Below are positions 1 to 7,766 of a stretch of 10,855 bases of DNA, piece after piece. Under the pieces are notes generated by a model. The model was not told the DNA's origin. It did not search any database and was given only the letters and a program-made list of their open reading frames with translations. Source of the DNA: Irineochytrium annulatum (lineage: Eukaryota; Chytridiomycota; Chytridiomycetes; Chytridiales; Chytridiaceae); contig JADGJL010001032.1 in NCBI GenBank assembly GCA_027600665.1, positions 1 through 10,855 on the forward strand, given 5' to 3'. The position numbers and the translations under genes were made by a program. Each line of letters starts with the position of its first letter. Positions within the stretch are counted from its first letter, which is position 1.

Positions 1-460
1 GTGCACGGGCGACGGTAGCCTTCCCCCGGCCGAGACCAATACCCCTCCCCTTTGTCGCGCCAGGCCCGACCCTCTTGAACATCGGAGCGTTCTTCAGCAT
101 GTCCGGCACGATAAAGAACCGAATTTGGGAGCCCCGGACATAGACTTGCTCAAGCTGCGTGACCCTCCCCTCCCGAGATGTGGCCGCGATCTCCTTGAGC
201 TGCACGTTCATGTTGTCCTCGGCCTCGAGGAGTTTGCCGCGGTACACGACGCCAGACTTGAGCTCGACCGTGATGATGTGGCCCATGGCCTCATGTAGGA
301 GCTGCGCGATTGAAGAAGAAGGGAATGGGAAAGGCGGTCAGTCGATGGTTCAACGAATAACTCCCAGCCCCGACGCCGCGCCGTACGCTTGAGTCCACGC
401 TGGCTAATGAAAGAATGAGAGCGGAGGATCGCGGACCTTGATAGGAACCCCAATGCTCAT
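1..460 (-). CDS. SMD3: Small nuclear ribonucleoprotein SmD3 (3' end cut by window edge)
   Basis: SmD3 is one of the seven Sm proteins that form the ring around the Sm site of spliceosomal snRNAs. Two exons are seen: 437-460, encoding MSIGVPIK, and 301 down to 1, starting [17 protein letters not shown]. The intron (302-436, 135 nt) starts GTCCGC and ends GCGCAG, phase 0. The second exon carries the whole Sm fold: Sm1 with the E-x-K-S-G-x-x-Y-R-G-K-L pattern and the M-N-V-Q-L stretch, then Sm2 with [10 protein letters not shown]. The tail includes a [10 protein letters not shown] run, like the Gly/Arg tail of SmD3, and ends A-T-V-A-R-A at base 2. The family normally has only Gln or a few residues more, so about 108 residues are present and very little is missing. 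The start is fixed by the universal N-terminus. The next gene downstream on the same strand lies outside the window; CAF1 is upstream. Confidence 0.95.
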
Positions 461-722
461 CGTGTCTGTGGGCGCGCCGGAGTAATGGAGACGACAACTC
501 GAAAGCTCAACTTCCGCAGCTTGATTTTGAGATCTGGGTGCGAAGTCCTCAACGACGGACACGGAGACAGTTAATAACCATTCAATGGCATCGGCAATTA
601 AATATATATTCTTATTCTAAATATTACGAGTGAACTTTGGCGGAGAACGATCGCGCGTGTGAGTTAATATGCGTACTGCTGAATATTTTGCACAAAAGAG
701 GAAGACAGGCCTACACGCAGCT
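461..722. other. Intergenic: CAF1 3' flank and SmD3 5' flank
   Basis: Both neighbours lie on the minus strand, so this 262-base gap must hold the end of the CAF1 transcript and the SmD3 promoter. The half near CAF1 (about 595-720) is AT-rich; on the minus strand it contains an AATAAG followed by an AT run near 600-615, a possible weak polyadenylation region. There is no exact AATAAA. The half near SmD3 is of mixed composition, with no clear TATA box. No convincing ORF or RNA gene is seen. Confidence 0.5.
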
Positions 723-1811
723 TTAGTATGATACATAGAGCCAACGCGACCAACCATAAAGATATCCGAGATACTTTTCGTCTTCAATTTTATCATCAAA
801 GTAAGTTTGCCGCATTTTGAAGAACGTTTTGCAGGTGAGCAAGCTGTCACTCCCGGCCTGGTGTTGAGGACCGATACGAGGAATCTGTCGTGGGAAAATA
901 AGGTTTCCTCCTCATCATACTCGCCAGAAGTCCCGCACCTGCAAATCGTCTGCAACGTCTTGAAGACCGCCTTTCAAGTTTTTGCAGCTCTTCATCAAAA
1001 ATTTCACGTCGTATATGCAAGGGAAGTAGCTGCGAAACCATTTAACACAAAACGCAAACGACAGAAAACACCCACATTCGCAGCAATTCGAAAAAGTCCG
1101 CCTCCTCGGCGGGCAACGGCAAGCACGTAAGCACTTTTAGCAAATAGCCAAAGTCATAGCCACTGCAGGTCTGTTGAGCAAGACAATGCAATATCGTAAA
1201 CAAACCTGTGGAACGAGACCCATTTCACGTCATCCAAAAGTACAAACCCCGAGCTGGTCAGCAGCTCGCCGAAATGCTCCACGTCGATACCAAACTCCTC
1301 ATGCTTTTTGAAGTCGATCCCAGACTTCGTGAGCAGATCGATCGAGTCTTGGGCGTACATATCATCGCTGCAACGGTATATTAAAACGACCCCTTCGCGA
1401 CTGAAGACTCATTCAAAGAATGCCATCGAGCACTCCCGCCCACCTCAAGTTGAACTTGAAGTTGAACTGCCACGTGCATGCGTTCTGCGGAGTGTTCCCG
1501 TTCTCGTCCGCGAAGGTCAGGCCGAGTTGGATGATCTTGAGCAGATCCACGTTGCATCGCAGGGTCTGGTAGTGGTAGTCGGCGGATGTTCGGAAGTTCC
1601 CAATGGGTCGCGCCACGACACCGGGGAACTCGGTGTCCTATTTTCACGTTCACTCAGCTCGTTTGATTCCCCGCGTTGGCGAGGTCCGCCAGCAGCGCAT
1701 GCCTTCAGCATCTCGACCACGCACCATGGAAACGTAGGGATACTTCTCGACCAGGTCGCGCAGGACGACCATCTCGGCCTCCAAGTTGGAAGCCCAAACC
1801 TCGACGTTCAT
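723..1811 (-). CDS. CAF1: CCR4-NOT deadenylase subunit CAF1/POP2
   Basis: This is the DEDD-family 3'-5' exonuclease of the CCR4-NOT complex, which shortens mRNA poly(A) tails. Exons (minus): 1725-1811, 1444-1637, 1206-1367, 1076-1162, 939-1029, 723-884. The introns are 87, 76, 43, 46 and 54 nt, all GT-AG, and frame is kept throughout, giving 260 residues (human CNOT7 is about 285). Conserved blocks in order: [21 protein letters not shown], where | is a junction; [63 protein letters not shown]. The four catalytic acids are D30, E32, D151 and D220, each exactly ten below the human numbers, so the enzyme should be active. The stop (TAA at 725-723) follows Y-L-Y-G-W-S-R-W, leaving a short tail. 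The start at 1811 matches the family start of homology. An alternative first exon (see findings) could add about ten residues. Confidence 0.93.
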
Positions 1812-2435
1812 TGCCGGGTCCTGATGTGGTTTGACTGGAACGGCGGCGACGGTAAGGAAGTCTCTAATCCTCGATCGCAGCAAGGACTCTGGGTGTATAG
1901 GCTGTCGGCGGCGGGTCGCGAGGGCTGGCGTGATGGAACTACAGAGAAATTGACATCTTATTCATCATTACCTGCACTCAAGCATGGAAGCGCGCAGACC
2001 TCGAGCATGCGTGAGTCCTCGCCTCGCGCAAGGCGTAGGCTCTATTTTTCTCAAGCAGCCACAAGTCGATATGCCCATTTTTTACCGCGAGGTGCAGCGC
2101 CTCTTTGACTTACTCGAACCAACTGCGTTTGCATAGCTGCGAATGCGCTCAGTCCACCAAGGCAGCCGGCTGGGAGGCGATGGCTACGCTGCCGAGCTCT
2201 CCTGAATTGTCAACATGTCAGTCCGTGACACTTTGGCACCTTGTGCAACCACGGCGGTGGGAAATCGAAAGTACGGGAAAACCTTCGCGCTAATAGTATC
2301 CCCATCGGAGCCTCCTCGAAACAGAGGACCTGGGCGACCGAAGTTCAGCCGTTCTGCATATCAACACGCAACCCAGCTTGTCGTGTGAATACAATTCAAC
2401 GACGAGAACACCTTGAAGTTCTCGACATCCCCATC
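1812..2435. other. Divergent intergenic region between CAF1 and ALDH
   Basis: This 624-base region separates two divergent genes and must contain both promoters. On the minus strand an ankyrin-like fragment lies at 1978-2109, listed separately. A possible CAF1 5' exon is at about 2114-2136 on the minus strand: short reading M-Q-T-Q-L-V-R followed by a perfect GTAAGT donor at 2113. On the plus strand an open frame runs in from 2241 through the ALDH start, but its codons upstream of 2436 look unlike any aldehyde dehydrogenase and are treated as leader. I see no TATA box I would trust. Confidence 0.5.
1978..2109 (-). pseudogene. Ankyrin-repeat-like coding fragment (orphan, doubtful)
   Basis: The minus strand has a 43-codon open frame between an in-frame TAA (2112-2110) and a TGA (1980-1978). 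Its start reads E-A-L-H-L-A-V-K-N-G-H-I-D-L-W-L-L-E-K-N. This fits the ankyrin consensus (T-P-L-H-x-A-A-x-x-G-H-x-x-V-x-x-L-L-x-x-G) at the A-L-H-x-A, G-H and L-L positions, but lacks one to three residues before L-L. There is no start codon and no second repeat. It may be a relic of an ankyrin gene, a remnant now inside a CAF1 5' intron, or chance. About half of a repeat is too little to be sure. Confidence 0.3.
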
Positions 2436-4501
2436 ATGACCGTCACCGCCACCCCCGTCGATGAGATCCCCAAGGTGAGAACGCCGTCTCCAACGAGCAA
2501 CGGGCCTCATTGCCCTGAGAGCATCGTGTTCGATCACTCGTGTCCTAATGCGCGCCTTCATCAGATCGTTGCGAAGCTGCGCGCTTCGTACCGGACCCAC
2601 AAGTCGCGTTCGGTAGAATGGAGGAAGGCCCAGCTTCGCAGGGTGCACGACATGTGCGTCCAGAAGGAGGCCGCCATCTGTGCCGCCTTGAACAAGGACC
2701 ACCACCGTGCGGTTAGTATTGGAGCTCCTAGCCTACACATCGGCTCTTGCTAACAGTCGCTTTGGCGTCGTGCAGGATGGCAACTTCAGCTACTTCAACG
2801 AGGTTCTTGTCTGCATCAACGAGTGTGTGCATGCGCTCGAGAACATCGACGACTGGGTCGCCCCGGAGATGCCTCCCACGAACCCGCTCTTGAACATGTC
2901 CGACAAGTGCGAGATTCGCCACGACCCGCTCGGTGTTGTTTTGATCATTGGGTACGTGCCTTACATGTCTTTGGTGCAGTGATGGCCTAACTCTCTGCCC
3001 AGCCCGTGGAACTACCCGTTCCAGCTCGTGATCGCCCCTCTTATCTCCGCCATTGCTGCTGGTAACATGGCCATCATCAAGGTAAGCGAGGACGTTTGTG
3101 GAAAATCCTGTCACTGTCGACCTAAACGTGTTATCAGCCGTCGGAAGTCTCCTCGCACACCGCGCAGGTCCTCACCGAGCTCATTCCTCAGTTCCTGGAC
3201 ACCACCGCCTTTGCCGTCGTTAACGGTGCTGTTCCGGAGACCACGGCCCTGCTTAAGGAGAAGTTCGACCACATCTTCTATACCGGCAACGGCCACGTCG
3301 GCAAGATTGTCATGACCGCTGCCGCGAAGCACCTTACCCCCGTCGTCCTCGAGCTCGGCGGCAAGAGCCCCGTCTACATTCACAACGACTTTGATCCCTA
3401 CATCGCCGCCAAGAGGACTTTCTGGGCGAAGACGGCCAACAACGGACAGGTGTGATTTTTCTTCTTTGTATGGACCTGCAAAGGGCCGTCAGACTCATCG
3501 TTATCCCGCCGGTTTCAGACTTGCATCGCTCCGGACTACCTCCTCGTCCACAAGAAGGCCATGCCTGGCCTCGTCGAGGCCTTCAAGAAGGTATCGAAGG
3601 AGTTTTTCGGCGACGACGTCCAGAAATCGGAAGGCTACTCCCGCATCATCAACCAGAACCACTTCAAGCGACTGGACACCATTCTCGAGCGCCAGAAGGC
3701 CCTGCCGCACAGCCAGGTCGTCCTCGGTGGGAAGAAGGACGCTAGCGACCTCTTTATCGAGCCGACTTTCGTCACGGGCGTCAAGCTGGAGGACCCCCTG
3801 ATGGAGGACGAGCTTTTCGGCCCCCTTATGGGCCTTGTGGAGGTTGAGAACGAGGAGGAGGCTATTAAAATCATTAACGGAAGGTGCGTCGTCGAGATCC
3901 TTTGGAACTCCAGAAGCGCTGACCTTATAATATTTGCTCGTAATGAAAATAGAGACCACCCCCTGTCCCTCTATATCTTCGCAAACAACAAGGCTGTTGC
4001 CGAGAAGATTGTGGGCCAGACGCACTCCGGAGCCGCCGTCATCAACGACTACTTCATGAACTTTTTTGTGAACGAACTTCCCTTCGGCGGTGTTGGGCCC
4101 TCGGGCATGGGCGCATACCACGGCAGGAACGGTTTCCTGGCCTATTGCCACCGCCGGACCACCATGTGGCGTCCCGCTGGGGTGAGTTTCTTTGGTTTTT
4201 CCTCTTTCTTTTCTTCTTCTTTTTTATTTTTATTTTATTTTATTTCCTTTTTTTCGCTACGACGAAAGCATCACCTGATATTTTCAATGTTCTCCCACAG
4301 ATGGAGGCCGCCAACAACGTTCGGTACCCTCCGTTTTCGGGCTCGGCTAAGGCGAAGACCGTCTTCAACATGGTCGCCAAGAGGTCGCCTCCTTCCTTCT
4401 TGAAGCTTTTCTTTAGAAAGATCAGGGTCTCCCGCTACCTTTACTTCGCTGCTGTCCTGGCCGTTGGCTTCTTTGTTGGGAGAAGGACCGCCACTGCGTA
4501 G
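2436..4501 (+). CDS. Class-3 (fatty) aldehyde dehydrogenase with C-terminal membrane anchor
   Basis: This enzyme should oxidise long-chain aldehydes to fatty acids with NAD(P)+, like human ALDH3A2 and yeast Hfd1. Exons: 2436-2474, 2565-2711, 2776-2951, 3003-3081, 3138-3449, 3519-3883, 3953-4181, 4301-4501, giving 515 residues. All seven introns (51-119 nt) are GT-AG. Landmarks: G-P-W-N-Y-P-F with catalytic Asn124; K147-P-S-E150 for cofactor binding; L-E219-L-G-G-K with the general base; Q-T-C253 with the nucleophile. The 34-residue Glu-Cys spacing equals that of ALDH3A2. The substrate/hinge block [12 protein letters not shown] is in exon 7. Residues about 495-509 ([15 protein letters not shown]) form a tail anchor followed by R-R, so the catalytic domain probably faces the cytosol from ER, lipid-droplet or mitochondrial outer membrane. 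The start gives [13 protein letters not shown] joined to I-V-A-K-L-R, as in fungal relatives. Intron 1 is 90 nt without an in-frame stop, so retention would also be translatable. Confidence 0.95.
4182..4300 (+). other. T-rich last intron of the ALDH gene
   Basis: The intron begins GTGAGT directly after W-R-P-A-G and ends CTCCCACAG before the membrane-anchor exon. At 119 nt it is the longest of the gene, and its 5' half (about 4190-4260) is an almost pure pyrimidine run dominated by T. It separates the catalytic body from the tail-anchor exon; skipping or retention would remove the anchor from the protein. Confidence 0.85.
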
Positions 4502-4948
4502 TAGGCGAGTCGATGTCGGTTTTAGGGCGTAATGTGATGGTTGTGTTGTGATGTGCTTTTAGTGCCGTGTCCGGTTTTTGCAGTTTTTTTTTTTTTTTCT
4601 ATCATCGTCTTTGCTTTTTGGAGCAAACGAGAGATAGGTGCCCCGTGCCTTATTGTACTACGCCTCCTGTGTTATCAGACGTCATCTTGAATATATGTAA
4701 AGCGAATATGGTTCGCCGTCTCATCCCGATCTTCCATCCCATCACTCAACAGTACGTTGGCCTGCAGCTTGCAAACGATATTCCAAGATTTTCAATTGTA
4801 AGTACCAACTACGCCAAACCTTTGCTTTATTTGTTTACAATTTTTACTGAGTGGCAAGCAATTTTCCAGTTTAAAATAAATAGCAACCGCAAGTACTCGA
4901 GTCAGCTGGACAACTGCTATAGGCTGGAAAGAGGTGCAGCCCAAAAGC
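4502..4948. other. Convergent 3' region between ALDH and SSRP1
   Basis: The two flanking genes end towards each other. The region holds both 3' UTRs: a T tract at about 4585-4599, which would be transcribed as U in the ALDH message, AT-rich sequence around 4690-4700, and an exact AATAAA on each strand (plus 4875-4880; minus 4831-4826). The long open plus-strand frame starting at 4567 has no family resemblance and continues antisense into SSRP1, so it is not called as a gene. Confidence 0.6.
4826..4831 (-). terminator. Candidate polyadenylation signal of SSRP1
   Basis: An exact AATAAA on the minus strand lies about 118 bases beyond the SSRP1 stop codon, at a typical 3' UTR distance. This hexamer is common by chance in AT-rich DNA, so the call rests on position only. 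Confidence 0.4.
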
Positions 4949-7638
4949 TCAATCATCATCGTCGTCCTCATCCACATCCATCTTTTCGACTTTGGCCGGT
5001 GCCTCGGCCACCTTCTTCGCGTCATATGCCGCCTTCTCCGTCTTGTATCGCACACGATCCGCCGATGCCATCTCTTCGTAAATCTGCACAACGAATGGTT
5101 ACGATCACGTATGAATGTTTCGAAGGAATGAATATAACACTGACCTTTTTCTCCTCCGGCGGACACACCTTCCACAGCTCGCCCAGCTGGGTGCCGATCT
5201 CCTTGAAGTTTCCGGTCAGCCCTGGACGCTTTGCAGCCTTGAAATAACGATTTAGTGAAGGTATACGTGAAACTAATCAAGAACGAAAGAAAACGGCACT
5301 TACGGTGAAGAACAAAAAGCTAGACATGGCGCCTTTCGGTGCGTCCGGGTCCTTCTTGGCTTTTTTCCTCGGTGGTTCGTCGCTGGCCTTATCCTTCTTC
5401 CCCTTCTTCTCGCTCTTCTCCTTCTTCTCTCCCTTTTCTTTCTTCTCTCCCTTGTCTTTCTTCTCCTTCTTCTCCTTGTCGACCTTCTTGGGCTTCTCAG
5501 CGTCCTTCTCCTTCTTCTTGGCCTTCTCTTCCTTAGACTCCTTTTTCGGCGCTGTACACATGGTTTACAATTACTTTCGGCAAGGCATCGGAAAAAGATG
5601 TCATACATTCATCACCGTCCCCGTCACCTTCCGCGCCGCTGCCGGCGTCGCTGTCCTTCGATACAGCGTCGGAATCGTACTCGAGATCGGGGTCGCTATC
5701 GCTGCCGCCGACAAAGTCCTCGTCCTCTACAAAATGTTTCAGTACATGCAAAGTGAAGGAAATGGCAACGCTTCAGTACAAACCGCTCTCCGAATCATCA
5801 TCCCCTTCCCCAAGCCCTGTCATATCGGCATTCATCTTCGCCTTCCTCTGGCCCCTCCCATCGCCCTCCCCATCCTCATCCGAGTCATCGTCCATGTACG
5901 CCTGCCCTCCATCCCCTCCAAGCTGCTCGACGCTCGTCTTGATCTTCTTCTGCTTGCAGTAATCCAGCAGCCTTTGGAAGTCCTCCCGCGGTATGCTGAC
6001 GTAACTCAAATCGGAGCTGTTGGACGTCGAGACGCGGATCTCAAACGTTTTGGCAGAGGCAGAGGTGTTGCGGGAGAAGGTTATCAGGTCGATGTCGCCA
6101 TGGGGAATGAAGGTCACGGGTTTGGGCGTGGATATGAAGGATTTGTCGAGCGGGTAGAGGAAGGCCTCGTTTGCCTTCAATGAGCATTTCACCCTGTCAA
6201 CCTGTTTAGATGAGAAGTCATACAAAACAGCTTACCCCTTCTCAGCACCGGGCTCGATAACCTCCTTCCCAGAAAGCCCCATAAATATGTCCCTGACGAC
6301 CTCGATCGCGAACCCGTCGTATTCCTTCTTCAGCTTGTCCTTGTACACGCTGTCGAACGTCTCCTCGTCCAGGTTGGCTGTGACCTCGATGTCCTCGTCC
6401 GAGAATTGAAAAATCAGGAACGGGTACCGCGTCTGACCCTGGCGCAGAGGCGGTTCGAGCTGAATGACGAAGTTGTACTGGGGTATGTCGGGCTTGGCCA
6501 GGCTGAAGAGGCGACGGATTGAGCTGTAAAGGATCCGGTAGTCGTGGGACTTGCCGCGAAGGCGGAAGAAGGTCGCGAACATCTCGATCTCGTACCGACC
6601 GCTAAGGAAAACAAAGTAAGCAACAACGTTGCAGTTTTGCAGAAAGAAAAAAAAATCTCACCGAGGAGTAAGACACAAAATCCCTTGGAATCCAAAGATG
6701 CTCTCCCCCTGGCTCGTCGACACGTCCGCCCTGTCCTTGATGGTTTCGTAGAAAATACTGGCAGCCGTAATAGCCTCCCCATTCTCCCCGAGCACAATCT
6801 CCTCGTCCTCGTCCATAATCTCGCCCTCCTCCCTCGCCTTCCCGTTCTTCTCGCCCTCCGCACCTTCCTTTGAATTCTTGTCCCTGAGCAGCTTCTTCCC
6901 ATCCCCGCCGCTCTCATCCACTTGGCTTGCGTAGATGTTCCCCGGCAAATAGAACTGCATCTCGACCATCATGTCCTCCTTGATCCGTGGCGGCTTCTGA
7001 TTCGGATCGGCCGGCGGTTTGGGCATGTTGAATTCCAGCGAAACGTCGTTCTTGGACGTGGGCGTTGTGGCGGCCACGTCCGTCAGGGGAAGCTCGAAGG
7101 CGAGCTTGTTAGCGACGAGAAATGTCATGTTCGTCCCTTGGAACTCTACTTTCCCCCAGTTGTAACCGCGGAGGGACGTCTCGACGTTCTCAAGGTCCAT
7201 ATCGTAGAGGTTTTTAACCGTCTCGGCGACAATGTCGAATGTCTGCAAGATTATGTTATGCAAAGTTGCCAAGAGATTTATTAGTATAAATGCTCACGTC
7301 TCTCTGAAAGCCGTCGAACTTGTGCACGGTCCCGTTTCCGAGCTCGATCCTAAGCTCAAATTCCCTCGCACACCGGATCCACGACATCCGTCGGATGTTG
7401 TCGCCGGGCATGGTGAGAACCTTCTTCGTCTCCGCCTCCTGGAACCCGATACCGGCCTCGGCCATTTTCAGCTTTCCAACTATCTGTTCACCATCGGTGT
7501 TAGCATGCAAGCATGCATGCAGCAAAGGTGTCGCGTAACTTCGGCGACGGGTTGAGGAGGAATACACACCTGAGGGCCATTCTTTCCGCTGAGATAGATG
7601 TTGTCGAACGTCTTTGATGCCCGGGGCTCGCCCATCAT
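4949..7638 (-). CDS. SSRP1: FACT complex subunit SSRP1/Pob3 with C-terminal HMG box
   Basis: SSRP1 pairs with Spt16 to form FACT, the histone chaperone that opens and rebuilds nucleosomes in transcription and replication. Exons (minus): 7570-7638, 7298-7483, 6662-7242, 6236-6601, 5784-6193, 5607-5726, 5304-5551, 5145-5237, 4949-5083, giving 735 residues; the eight introns are 42-86 nt. Order: N-terminal PH-like/dimerisation region (F-D-N-I-Y-L; H-K-F-D-G-F, residues 1-85); Y-N-W-G-K-V and L-C-L-T-P-R-G-R-Y-E (about 98-283); middle double-PH domain with Q-G-Q-T-R-Y-P-F-L-I-F and S-L-K-A-N-E-A-F-L-Y-P-L; an acidic Asp/Ser/Glu stretch (about 500-575); a Lys/Glu-rich linker (about 580-644); an HMG box (about 645-715) starting D-P-D-A-P-K-G-A-M-S-S-F and holding L-G-E-L-W682; an acidic end D-E-D-D-D-D-D. 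Exon 3 carries an extra charged insert of some 50 residues before L-C-L-T-P-R. Two adjacent ATGs (7638, 7635) open the frame; an in-frame stop lies upstream with no other Met between. Confidence 0.95.
5361..5551 (-). repeat. Lys/Glu-rich low-complexity segment in SSRP1 exon 7
   Basis: On the coding strand this stretch is an imperfect AAG/GAG-based purine repeat, coding short units of the kind E-K-K-E-K-G and E-K-K-E-K-S with few other residues. It links the acidic region to the HMG box (protein residues about 580-643) and probably gives a flexible, basic DNA-binding or nuclear-localisation linker. On the opposite strand it reads as Phe/Ser/Leu-rich spurious ORFs. Such simple repeats commonly vary in length between strains. 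Confidence 0.8.
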
Positions 7639-7766
7639 GATATTGCGCGACTGGGACTTCGAGGATGGAGTCCGAGATCTTGGACCGAGAGTTCGTCAAC
7701 TCACCACACCTCCAACCCGCAGCCACCCCGTTTCCTCCGCCCGCACTTCAATATACACCGGAAGGC
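7639..7766. promoter_or_regulatory. Compact divergent promoter region, SSRP1 / asparaginase-like
   Basis: The start codons of the two divergent genes are at most 128 bases apart, and only 26 bases apart if the upstream ATG at 7665 is used. Both transcripts must therefore start within or across this interval, probably with overlapping 5' ends. It contains CT-rich stretches and a weak TATA-like AATATACA at about 7750, which would suit the plus-strand gene if it starts at 7767. No known factor site is claimed. Confidence 0.45.

Noticed and set aside
723..1811. Apparent frameshifts and stops in CAF1 suggesting a pseudogene
   Set aside because: Every break coincides with a GT-AG intron, and the joined exons keep phase and all catalytic residues.
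1308..2108. 266-codon open frame on the plus strand
   Set aside because: It lies antisense to four well-supported CAF1 exons and introns, and its translation has no recognisable domain.
1..2108. SmD3 and CAF1 as a co-transcribed RNA-processing unit
   Set aside because: They lie on the same strand but 262 bases apart, with an AT-rich 3' flank between; ordinary eukaryotic neighbours explain this.
3501..4151. 216-codon minus-strand open frame
   Set aside because: Shadow of the ALDH coding sequence on the opposite strand; no family resemblance.
4567..5247. 226-codon plus-strand open frame
   Set aside because: Starts in a T-rich 3' UTR and runs antisense through SSRP1 exons 8 and 9; composition reflects those exons.
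5305..6183. 292-codon plus-strand open frame rich in Phe and Ser
   Set aside because: Mirror image of the Lys/Glu repeat and acidic region of SSRP1; a typical low-complexity shadow.
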